Of a stretch of DNA of 21,973 nt, positions 15,352 through 21,973 are shown one piece after another. Source of the stretch: CAYNNP01 sp964398215 (GTDB lineage: Bacteria > Planctomycetota > Planctomycetia > Pirellulales > Pirellulaceae); NCBI GenBank assembly GCA_964398215.1, contig CAYNNP010000100.1, positions 1-21,973 on the forward strand, in the 5' to 3' direction. The notes below the pieces were generated by a model. It was not told the origin of the DNA. It did no database searches and was given only the letters and a program-made list of their open reading frames with translations. A program made the position numbers and the translations under genes. Within the stretch, counting starts at the first letter, position 1. Each line of letters starts with the position of its first letter.

Positions 15352-17409
15352 CTATTTCCCGATCTCTTCTGCCAAGCTTTTTGCGTTGTAAATGGATCGC
15401 AAGGCTTCCAAAATCCCCACACCCGAAACGCTCACCGCACGGCCTTGTTGGTCGGAATACAAATAGTCGCTTGTTAGGCTTTGTATGTTGCCGTCAAAAA
15501 TCAAACCGACCAGTTCACCTGCCCGATTCACAACCGGTGACCCGCTATTTCCGCCGATGATATCAGCAGTACAAACGAAGTTCAGTTGAGTAGAAAGCGA
15601 AAGATTCTGTGCATCGTGCCACGACTCGGGCAAGTCAAAATCTGTTTGACCCTTGTGTGATTCTTCGTGTTGAAACGCGCCGGCAAAGTTCGTGGTTGGA
15701 TCAACCGTTTGGCCATCCTCGCTGTAACTTTTCACAACTCCAAATGCCAGTCGCAAAGAGAAAGTCGCATCTGGATAGCCACCAGTCCCGTTGACTTGTG
15801 TTGTTGCCTTGGAAACGCTGGCGTAGGCTTGACGCTCACGTTCTTGTAATTCGTCGTTGATTTTACGAACTCGGCGGTACTCGTCTTCTAGCATTCTTGC
15901 CAATTGAATCATCGTGTCGTCAGAAGCTTGCACGGCAGATTGACCTCCATCGATCAATTTCTGGCGTTCCGCAACGTCAATCAGTTTCGTGCCTGCAATC
16001 AACGTTGCCGCTCGTTCGCGAGGACTTTGGCCATCCAGTACTTTGATCACCAAATCACTATCAGCGCCACGTAATTCCACGAAACGAGCCAGTTCATCAG
16101 CCAGCTTAGCTTGCTCCAGATTCGCGTAAATTGGCGCTGGGCTGGTTAACGATTGCAGCAACGATTCGCGACCGGCGTCGGTGTACTCGCGGTACCGCTG
16201 AGCGTTTTCTTTCTTGTCCTCGGCGGCCAGCAAGACAATCTGAGTCGCCAAACTAAGCGGCTTGCAGCGAAAGCGTACCGACTGTTTTAGCATCTTTCCT
16301 TTTTCGTCTTGCAGCGCCGCAACATCCTTCCAAGCTTTCGCCAGCGGCGCAGTTTTAGGATCCGAATTGATCTTGGCCAGCACTGCGTTCTCAGCTTCCT
16401 CCTTGGACCGGATCGTGCTTGGGTTTTGCAAACCCGCAATCATTCCCGTGTAAGCCTTACGAGCGTTCTGAATTCCAAACAACTCATCGCGAGCGCGCCG
16501 AGCGGCCTCTGCGCCTTCGAGCCCGAATTGTTGAAGGCTGATCTCCCGACGGCGCAAATAGTTCAAGACAAAGGGAATGTAGACGTCACGCAAATACTTC
16601 AATGCAGCGGTTGTAAAAATCCGCTGAGTACGCCCAGGGTTACCGCTGACGAAAACAAGCTCACCTTCCGTCAAAGGTTTTGTGTTCCAGCTAAGATAGT
16701 CTTTGATTTCTGCAGGCTTGCCGTCTTCGTAAACTCGCATGATCGTCGCATCAAGGCAGTAGCGAGGATACTCAAAATTATCCGCGTCGCCGCCAAAGAA
16801 CGCTGCCTTGGTTTCAGGTGCCCACACCAATCGTACGTCCGTATATTTTTTGTAACGGTACAAGTGATACTTGGCACCTCCGAACAACGTGACCACATTG
16901 CTGCGTAATCCAGTTGCTTCTTTGGACTCAGTCTCGATTGTGGAAAGGACCGCGCGGCGCTGCTTGGCAGCTTTCTCTGGACCGGCGTTTTCATCAACCG
17001 CTTTATTGACGCGCTCGGTGACATCTTCGATCGAAACCAATTGGTTCAATTCCAGGTCGGGAGCCTTCAGTTCCTGTTCATGCGTTTCAGCCAAGTAACC
17101 ATCATCGATCAAGTTCCGATCGGCGGAACTGAGTTTGTGCAACGTTTCGCTGGCGACGTGGTGGTTCGTTAAAACCAGTCCCTTGCTAGAGATAAAAGAC
17201 CCTGAACCGCCAGAGTTGAAACGCACGCTTGAAAGCCGCACATGGTCGGCCCATTCTTGCGTTGCGTCGAATCCGTGACGCGACTTCAGCAACTCCAAAG
17301 GCAAATCATTGAAGAGATACATGCCCTCGTCAGCGCTGGCTGGTTTGGGAGTAGAAAATGCCAGCAAAACGAGCAAGGCAAAAAGGGGCAAATGGTAGAT
17401 GTGTTTCAT
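15352..17409 (-). CDS. S46 family dipeptidyl-peptidase (DPP7/DPP11 type)
   Basis: This is a 685-residue secreted serine peptidase. A signal peptide covers about residues 1-26 (cut after ASA). Family S46 removes dipeptides from peptide N-termini in the periplasm. The expected triad is visible. His84 is in LVLTNHHVA. Asp220 is in YPRYCLDATIMRVY, after GGDADNFE. Ser622 is in GGNSGSPVVN. A long helical domain of about residues 260-560 lies between the last two, as in known S46 structures. Eighteen residues after the Ser, the sequence is FDGN (Gly640). The family's Asp/Glu-specific DPP11 has Arg at this position and DPP7 has Gly, so a DPP7-like preference for hydrophobic P1 residues is inferred. 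Length is near the usual 700-720. The ATG at 17409 has no Shine-Dalgarno. It is divergent from the GT9 gene. Confidence 0.92.
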   Translation of the reverse strand: MKHIYHLPLFALLVLLAFSTPKPASADEGMYLFNDLPLELLKSRHGFDATQEWADHVRLSSVRFNSGGSGSFISSKGLVLTNHHVASETLHKLSSADRNLIDDGYLAETHEQELKAPDLELNQLVSIEDVTERVNKAVDENAGPEKAAKQRRAVLSTIETESKEATGLRSNVVTLFGGAKYHLYRYKKYTDVRLVWAPETKAAFFGGDADNFEYPRYCLDATIMRVYEDGKPAEIKDYLSWNTKPLTEGELVFVSGNPGRTQRIFTTAALKYLRDVYIPFVLNYLRRREISLQQFGLEGAEAARRARDELFGIQNARKAYTGMIAGLQNPSTIRSKEEAENAVLAKINSDPKTAPLAKAWKDVAALQDEKGKMLKQSVRFRCKPLSLATQIVLLAAEDKKENAQRYREYTDAGRESLLQSLTSPAPIYANLEQAKLADELARFVELRGADSDLVIKVLDGQSPRERAATLIAGTKLIDVAERQKLIDGGQSAVQASDDTMIQLARMLEDEYRRVRKINDELQERERQAYASVSKATTQVNGTGGYPDATFSLRLAFGVVKSYSEDGQTVDPTTNFAGAFQHEESHKGQTDFDLPESWHDAQNLSLSTQLNFVCTADIIGGNSGSPVVNRAGELVGLIFDGNIQSLTSDYLYSDQQGRAVSVSGVGILEALRSIYNAKSLAEEIGK

Positions 17410-17581
17410 GAGATATTCTTTTTGAAGGACTTGGCCGATTCCGCTCGATGATAACAGTTTTTTTGGCCAAAGTGACCGGTGCGAGTTTCACGAGCGGGAC
17501 CCAACCGGTCTGGTTTTCACAAATTAAAGGACAGTAGACTCGGCGTAGGATTGCATGTTTTGAAGCGAAGGAACGCAACGA

Positions 17582-18610
17582 ATGTCCAACAACGAAAAAC
17601 CCAGAATCTTGATCTCGCGAATGAGCGCGATAGGCGACACGATTCTGACTTTGCCTGTAGCCTGTGCCATACGAGCACAATATCCCGATGCCTACCTGGG
17701 GTGGGTGGTTGAAAAGAAGGCCGCCCCCATGGTGCGCGGCCACCAAGCCCTGGACGTTGTCATCGAGTTGGAGCGGGGCTGGTTCACTTCCGTCAAAGGC
17801 ATTCGCAACGCCAAACGTACACTGAAGTCACATGGGTTTGAATTGTCGATTGATTGCCAAGGCAACACCAAGTCCGCATTGGCCTGTTATCTATCAGGTG
17901 CAAAACAAAGAGTTGGCTATCGCGGCAAACATGGTTGCGAATTGAGCACCATTTTTAACAACGATAAAATTCAGCCGGTGTTCAGCCACTTGACCGACCG
18001 GTCGCTGGAGCTACTTACGCCATTGGAAATCAATTCGCCAAAAGTAGAGTGGAAACTTCCACTGCCAGCTGCTGCTAGACAGTGGGCGGCTGGTTGGCGT
18101 CGTTCGATTTCGTATCCCAAGTTGGCGGTATTGAATCCTGGTGGCACCTGGGATTCGAAACTCTGGGAAGCCGATCGGTTCGCCAAAACGGCGCACTACC
18201 TAAAAAATCGTTATGGCTACGCATGCACCGTGGTGTGGGGAACCGATGCAGAACGCACCATGGCAGAAGAAATTGTGGCGGGCTCTGGTGGCAGTTGTAC
18301 GTTAGCTCCTTCGACGGACCTGTATCACTTAGCCGCTTTGATCGAAAGCGCCGACTTGTTCATCAGTGGTGATACCGGGCCACTTCACATGGCGGTTGCC
18401 GTTGGTGCCAAGACAATTGGTTTGTACGGCGCAACGCGGCCAGGCGATTGTGGGCCGTATCAACAAGTCGCCTTGCAAAACGCCTACGAAGGCGGCAGTC
18501 GCAAGCAAAGGCGGCGTGCTGATAACTCGGCAATGCGAGCGATCAGCGTCCAAGATGTTTGCCAAGCCATCGACAAACTAGAAGCAGAGCGATTAGCGGA
18601 AGCCGCCTGA
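17582..18610 (+). CDS. Glycosyltransferase family 9 protein (ADP-heptose:LPS heptosyltransferase-like)
   Basis: This is a 342-residue GT-B glycosyltransferase. The N-terminal half opens with RILISRMSAIGDTILTLPVACAIR, the usual WaaF/WaaC-like start, with the conserved Asp of the acceptor side. YPDAYLGWVVE and DLSIDCQGN-like text (ELSIDCQGNTKSAL) follow. The C-terminal donor domain has LNPGGTWDSKLWEADRFA and the diagnostic DTGPLHMAVAVGAKTIGLYG, where Asp-x-Gly-Pro-x-His contacts ADP-heptose. Likely role: adding heptose to LPS core on the cytoplasmic face of the inner membrane, though the sugar is not proven. AAGGA at 17568-17572 lies 9 nt before the ATG. The gene stands alone, divergent from the S46 peptidase and convergent with argF 42 bp away. 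Confidence 0.92.
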   Translation: MSNNEKPRILISRMSAIGDTILTLPVACAIRAQYPDAYLGWVVEKKAAPMVRGHQALDVVIELERGWFTSVKGIRNAKRTLKSHGFELSIDCQGNTKSALACYLSGAKQRVGYRGKHGCELSTIFNNDKIQPVFSHLTDRSLELLTPLEINSPKVEWKLPLPAAARQWAAGWRRSISYPKLAVLNPGGTWDSKLWEADRFAKTAHYLKNRYGYACTVVWGTDAERTMAEEIVAGSGGSCTLAPSTDLYHLAALIESADLFISGDTGPLHMAVAVGAKTIGLYGATRPGDCGPYQQVALQNAYEGGSRKQRRRADNSAMRAISVQDVCQAIDKLEAERLAEAA

Positions 18611-18652
18611 TTCACAGTTCTTAGATAGTGGCGTAAAGAAAACGTCAGCTTT

Positions 18653-19591
18653 TCAAATTGAAACGTTTTCGTCGATCCAGGCGTGGTTCAACATCCAAAC
18701 CAGCAATCCCTTTTGGGCGTGCATGCGATTGCCTGCTTGAATAATCACATCACTTTGTGAGCTATCGATCACGCCATCGGTAATTTCTTCGCCCCGAACA
18801 GCTGGCAAGCAATGCAAGATTCGCGCGTGACTTGGCGCGGCGGCCATTAGATTTTCGTTGACTTGGAAATTCATGAACGCTTCTTTCCGCGCCGCCATCT
18901 CGGCTTCTTGTCCCATGCTAGTCCAGACGTCTGTATAAATCGCATCGGCCTCGGCAACCGCCGCGATAGGATCATGCACCTGTTCAATCTTAGCACTGGG
19001 ATATTCCTTTTCGACACGCGCAACCCACTGTGCATCCATCAGGTATCCTTCCGGACAAGCCAACGTGAATCGCATGTCTAGTTGAGCACAAATCAGGGCC
19101 AACGAATGTGCCACGTTGTTGCCATCGCCCACAAACACAAAATGCTTGCCTTCGTAGGTCCCCAGCGACTCGCCGATGGTCAACACATCGGCCAGTGCTT
19201 GGCAAGGATGACATAGATCCGTCAAGCCATTGATCACTGGCATCGCGTTGAAGCTGGCAAGTTGCTCGACTTTCGCGTGCGACTTCGAACGGCAGACAAC
19301 CGCGTCAACAAACTGGCCCAAGACATTCGTAAAATCCGAAGGCGATTCGCGCTTTCCCCATCCAACGTCTTCGCCCAGAAACAGGCTTGAACCGCCGAAG
19401 TGCGCCATCCCAGTTTCAAAGCTAACACGTGTCCGCAAACTGGGTTTTTCAAACAGCAACGCGAGCACCATGTTTTCCAATATCGCTGGACGCTGCCCAG
19501 CCTTCAAACGCTGTTTGATTTGGCTTGACGTTGCGAGTACAAGACGTACTTCTTCTGGGTTTAGGTCAAAGAGCGTTAGTAAATGTCGCAT
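18653..19591 (-). CDS. argF: Ornithine carbamoyltransferase
   Basis: This is a 312-residue cytoplasmic enzyme joining carbamoyl phosphate and ornithine to give citrulline in arginine synthesis. The carbamoyl-phosphate loop SLRTR is at residues 51-55 (FEKPSLRTRVSFE), HPCQ at 128-131 (HPCQALADVLTI), the ornithine loop SMG in DVWTSMGQE, and HCLP at 260-263. HCLP is followed by AVRGEE, where most relatives have a Tyr or His in place of Val. The length is normal for the family. The ATG at 19591 has a weak AAGG 8 nt upstream. It lies 98 bp downstream of argB on the same strand and is probably in the same operon. argC, argJ and argD are not in the window. Confidence 0.96.
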   Translation of the reverse strand: MRHLLTLFDLNPEEVRLVLATSSQIKQRLKAGQRPAILENMVLALLFEKPSLRTRVSFETGMAHFGGSSLFLGEDVGWGKRESPSDFTNVLGQFVDAVVCRSKSHAKVEQLASFNAMPVINGLTDLCHPCQALADVLTIGESLGTYEGKHFVFVGDGNNVAHSLALICAQLDMRFTLACPEGYLMDAQWVARVEKEYPSAKIEQVHDPIAAVAEADAIYTDVWTSMGQEAEMAARKEAFMNFQVNENLMAAAPSHARILHCLPAVRGEEITDGVIDSSQSDVIIQAGNRMHAQKGLLVWMLNHAWIDENVSI

Positions 19592-19612
19592 TTCAAAAAC
19601 CTTGAATCTTGT

Positions 19613-19650
19613 TGTGATGTCACTCTGTCGAACACAGAATCTGGATCACA
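19613..19650. other. Imperfect hairpin in the argB-argF spacer
   Basis: TGTGAT (19613-19618) pairs with ATCACA (19645-19650). Inside it TCTGT (19624-19628) pairs with ACAGA (19634-19638), giving a bulged stem. On the minus strand a T run precedes rather than follows it, so it is not an argB terminator. It could be a processing site or leader structure for argF. Confidence 0.25.
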
Positions 19651-19689
19651 AAAAAAGCGATGAAACCCGTCTGCGTCGTCGGTGGAAAA

Positions 19690-20556
19690 TCACTCCTTGT
19701 GAATTTGTGTTCCGACGCCAGCGGTAGTAAAAATCTCCAGCAACAACGAATGCCGGACACGTCCATCAATGATGTGTACTTTTCCGACGCCACGCCCCAG
19801 CGTTTCCAAACAGGCTTCGACTTTAGGAATCATTCCTTCAGCGATCACGCCTTGCTTGATCAAATCGTTGGCTTCCGATTCATTCAATGTTGGGATGATG
19901 GTATCCGGATCATCTTTGTCTCGGCGAACACCGTTGACGTCCGACAAGAACACAAGTTTCTCTGCGCCCAACGATTGTGCCACTGCCATTGCCGCGGTGT
20001 CCGCGTTTACATTCAAGTGGTCGCCGTTGGAATCTGCGCACATGCAAGGAATCACAGGAACCTGATCGGTGTACGAAAGCCCTTCAATGACACCTCGATC
20101 GACTCGCGTCACTTTGCCAACCGCGCCCAAGTCGTCGCCTGATTCCAATTCGAGTTTTTCGCCAAACAGCACATTGGTTGTTTGGAACGAAAGGTTCATC
20201 GCCCGACCACCCAAGCGTTCCATTTCTTCTGTCAAAAAAACGTTCACTTCTTTGGTCAAAACCTGTTCGACGATCTCCAATGTCTGTGCATCAGTGACAC
20301 GTCGACCTTGAATGAATTTTGGTTCGACCCCGGCTTGTGCCAGCGCTCGATTGATTGCTTTTCCGCCGCCATGAATAATGACCGGGCGCATTCCTACGGT
20401 TTCCATAAAGATGACATCCAGCAACAGATGCATCATCGATTCTTCATCGTCCAGCAGGCTGCCGCCGATCTTGATGACCGTGGTTTTTCCGCGAAACTTG
20501 CGAATCCATCCCATCGCCTCGATTAGCGTGTTGGCTTTTTCTATGGCTTCTTGCAA
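19690..20556 (-). CDS. argB: N-acetylglutamate kinase
   Basis: This is a 288-residue amino-acid kinase that phosphorylates N-acetylglutamate, the second step of arginine synthesis. VIKIGGS (Lys29) and HGGGK (62-66) bind ATP phosphates. RRVTD (85-89) and NVNADTAA contact the substrate. FLSDVNGV and PKVEACLE complete the family pattern. The N-terminal helix before the first strand (about 22 residues, AIEKANTLIEAMGWI) and the C-terminal HIIDGRVRHSLLLEIF are features of the hexameric, arginine-inhibited class, so feedback by arginine is inferred. The start is TTG at 20556, supported by GGAG exactly 8 nt upstream. The gene leads the argB-argF pair and is divergent from proC. Confidence 0.95.
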   Translation of the reverse strand: MQEAIEKANTLIEAMGWIRKFRGKTTVIKIGGSLLDDEESMMHLLLDVIFMETVGMRPVIIHGGGKAINRALAQAGVEPKFIQGRRVTDAQTLEIVEQVLTKEVNVFLTEEMERLGGRAMNLSFQTTNVLFGEKLELESGDDLGAVGKVTRVDRGVIEGLSYTDQVPVIPCMCADSNGDHLNVNADTAAMAVAQSLGAEKLVFLSDVNGVRRDKDDPDTIIPTLNESEANDLIKQGVIAEGMIPKVEACLETLGRGVGKVHIIDGRVRHSLLLEIFTTAGVGTQIHKE

Positions 20557-20564
20557 GCTGGTTT

Positions 20565-20568
20565 CTCC
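20565..20568 (-). promoter_or_regulatory. Shine-Dalgarno of argB, supporting a TTG start
   Basis: GGAG on the minus strand is 8 nt from TTG at 20556. The next in-frame Met is inside the conserved N-terminal helix, so the TTG start is favoured. Confidence 0.6.
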
Positions 20569-20758
20569 ACGGTTATTTGCCTCTCACACAAAGTAGGTCA
20601 TATTCTTGCCAGCAAACCCGGCATGCTTCACGTGATCGGGGGCCAAAATCGCAGACGGCCCTAGGATCGGAAAAACCGAGCAATTTAAGGCTGGCAGCAC
20701 CAAGGGTCAATCGACACCCGAAAAAACCGAGGGTAAATCACTTTTTCAAACTGCTTAA

Positions 20759-20818
20759 AGTAGCTCGGCTCTCCGAGCCGAGAAATCGGCAGGTCTCGGC
20801 TGGGACAGCCGAGCTACT
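20759..20818. repeat. Double-hairpin palindromic intergenic element (REP/MITE-like) before proC
   Basis: Outer arms AGTAGCTCGGCT (20759-20770) and AGCCGAGCTACT (20807-20818) are perfect 12-bp inverted repeats. Each half also folds by itself. The left hairpin is CTCGGCTC-TCC-GAGCCGAG (20764-20782). The right hairpin is CTCGGCTG-GGA-CAGCCGAG (20795-20813). Both have 8-bp stems and 3-nt loops. A further inverted pair, TTTTTCAA (20742-20749) and TTGAAAAA (20831-20838), flanks the whole. It sits in the 350-bp spacer between divergent argB and proC. Apart from the direct repeat AAAAACCGAG at 20671-20680 and 20722-20731, I see no other feature in that spacer. The form is that of a dispersed palindromic repeat. 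Confidence 0.8.
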
Positions 20819-20906
20819 ATGTTCCCTACCTTGAAAAACTGATTCACCCTGCGAAAAAACTCAACAAATCCCCCAGCAATTCAACCTTTCTATCAAAGTA
20901 GTTTTC

Positions 20907-21713
20907 ATGAATCAGTTCAAACTTGCAATTGTCGGTGGCGGTCAAATGGCACGAGCAATTGTTGGCGGCATGCTCGCCAAGGGGGTCCTGAAGACGGAGC
21001 AAATCCATATCGTTGACCCCAGTGCTGAATCGCAATCATGGTGGAAAGACAATCAGCCCGCCGCGCAGGTCGACAACAACTTTGCTGACGCGGTTGCGAA
21101 AGCAGATATCGTTTTGCTGGCAGTCAAACCCAATATCATCCCAAGCGTCATCGACCAACCAAGCGATGTGTGGAAGTCAAAGCTAGTTGTGTCAATCGCC
21201 GCAGGCATCAGCTTGGATCAACTTGCCAGCGGGATTGGACACAGTCGTGTTGTCCGCGTGATGCCCAATACACCCAGCCTAGTTGGCGAAGGCGCAAGCG
21301 CATATTGCGGTGGCAACCAAGTCACAGATGAAGACTTTGCAACCATCGAAACAATGCTTAGCAGCATCGGGCTTGCGGTTCGCATAGGCGAAGCACAGAT
21401 GCCAGCAGTCACGGGCCTGAGCGGTTCCGGACCAGCCTACATCTGTTTGGTGGTGGAGGCGCTAGCCGATGGAGGTGTGCTAACCGGTTTGCCACGTCCA
21501 CTAGCGATGAAACTGGCAGCACAAACCGTGTTGGGTACCGCAAAGTTGATTGCTGAAACCGGAAAGCATCCCGGAGAATTAAAGGATGCTGTTGCCAGCC
21601 CCGGCGGAACAACGATTGAAGCTTTAAAAGTACTGGAAGAAAACGGATTGCGAGCAGCCCTGATCAACGCGGTCAAAGCAAGCGCAGAGAAAAGCAAAGT
21701 CCTCAGCCCATAA
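20907..21713 (+). CDS. proC: Pyrroline-5-carboxylate reductase
   Basis: This is a 268-residue enzyme that reduces pyrroline-5-carboxylate to proline with NAD(P)H in the cytoplasm. The N-terminal Rossmann motif is LAIVGGGQMARAIVGGML. DIVLLAVKPNIIPSVI, RVMPNTPSLVGEGASAY and the substrate-site GLSGSGPAYICLVVEAL follow. The C-terminal dimerisation domain ends with HPGELKDAVASPGGTTIEAL. The length is typical (about 270). The ATG at 20907 has no Shine-Dalgarno. A palindromic element lies about 90 bp upstream and could affect its leader. It is divergent from argB-argF, so genes using glutamate-derived intermediates lie together. No clear terminator follows the stop. Confidence 0.96.
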   Translation: MNQFKLAIVGGGQMARAIVGGMLAKGVLKTEQIHIVDPSAESQSWWKDNQPAAQVDNNFADAVAKADIVLLAVKPNIIPSVIDQPSDVWKSKLVVSIAAGISLDQLASGIGHSRVVRVMPNTPSLVGEGASAYCGGNQVTDEDFATIETMLSSIGLAVRIGEAQMPAVTGLSGSGPAYICLVVEALADGGVLTGLPRPLAMKLAAQTVLGTAKLIAETGKHPGELKDAVASPGGTTIEALKVLEENGLRAALINAVKASAEKSKVLSP

Positions 21714-21821
21714 ACAAATCGCCAACCGAGCGAGCCTCACGGGCATAACCGCTGAGATGTCCCGGGTATTGAGGACACCATCATTTGCCGCTCGGCATCC
21801 GAAACCGCTTGCGTTGTGATG

Positions 21822-21953
21822 TAATAACTTCGCCGGGTCGCGAACGCCGTGCTCGTTGACGTGTTGCTTCACCTGAGCCGTGCGGCGACTAAATTTTTCC
21901 CTCGTGGACCGTTCAACGCCAGCGATTTCCCAGCCCGCTTTCACACGCCCGGA
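21822..21953 (-). pseudogene. Probable remnant of a MobF-type conjugative relaxase
   Basis: On the minus strand a 41-codon segment reads AGWEIAGV, seven residues, FSRRTAQV, and then a basic helix ending near GVRDPAKLL. This spacing matches the block of MobF/TraA-type relaxases that follows the catalytic His cluster, usually written (F/W)E(I/V)xGVx7FSxRxxxI, as I know the family. An in-frame TAA stands at 21954-21956 just upstream, and the frame runs into proC on the other side with no resemblance. No catalytic Tyr or His triad is present. It is therefore a broken fragment rather than a gene. The rest of 21714-21973 shows nothing else. The call relies on one motif block, so chance resemblance is possible. 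Confidence 0.45.
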
Positions 21954-21973
21954 TTACACGTACCGCGTGTTGC

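Noticed and set aside
18638..18670. Inverted repeat GAAAACGT/ACGTTTTC between the GT9 gene and argF
   Set aside because: The stem is AT-rich with a 17-nt loop, lies partly inside the argF coding end and has no separate T run, so it is too weak to call a terminator.

Overview
The window is chromosomal DNA of moderate GC content, most likely from a planctomycete of the Pirellulaceae (Rhodopirellula-like). No 16S gene is present, so this rests on gene style. There are lineage-type envelope lipoproteins, including a Cys-rich DUF11 protein and a paralogous pair with a VE(I/L)YPT module. There is also a HEAT protein with the planctomycete-type N-terminal FSLRFILVLILLAAVACV segment, gene starts often without Shine-Dalgarno sequences, and an intergenic GAGCC/GGCTC palindrome. 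Housekeeping genes are mixed with planctomycete-type genes of unknown function.

Region by region. Positions 1-84 are the tail of an unidentified plus-strand gene. Positions 111-5192 hold four minus-strand envelope genes. In transcription order these are a Pro/Gly-rich lipoprotein with an 8-residue tandem repeat (interrupted by a 100-N assembly gap), an intrinsic terminator, a shorter paralogue of that lipoprotein, a Cys-rich DUF11 lipoprotein 10 bp further on, and a multi-pass membrane protein. Positions 5401-7025 hold a secreted protein (+) and a zinc-ribbon/two-helix membrane protein (-), both of unknown function. Positions 7026-7858 are gene-poor. The primary sigma factor rpoD follows (TTG start) and ends at a strong terminator, probably bidirectional, which it shares with a small convergent secreted protein.

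Next come alaS and a HEAT-repeat protein, which overlap tail to tail. After them are a quinone-oxidoreductase-like enzyme and an S46 dipeptidyl-peptidase (both -), then a GT9 heptosyltransferase-like gene (+). Positions 18653-21713 carry glutamate-family amino-acid genes: argB and argF (-) diverge from proC (+) across a 350-bp spacer that contains a double-hairpin palindromic repeat. After proC lies what looks like a short broken piece of a MobF-type relaxase (-), which would point to a past conjugative element.

Together, rpoD, alaS, argB, argF and proC supply transcription, tRNA charging and arginine/proline synthesis. The S46 peptidase probably feeds on peptides in the periplasm, and the GT9 enzyme suggests an LPS-type outer membrane. 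The most original part is the 1.5-5.2 kb lipoprotein locus, whose function is unknown and which may be structural in the planctomycete envelope.
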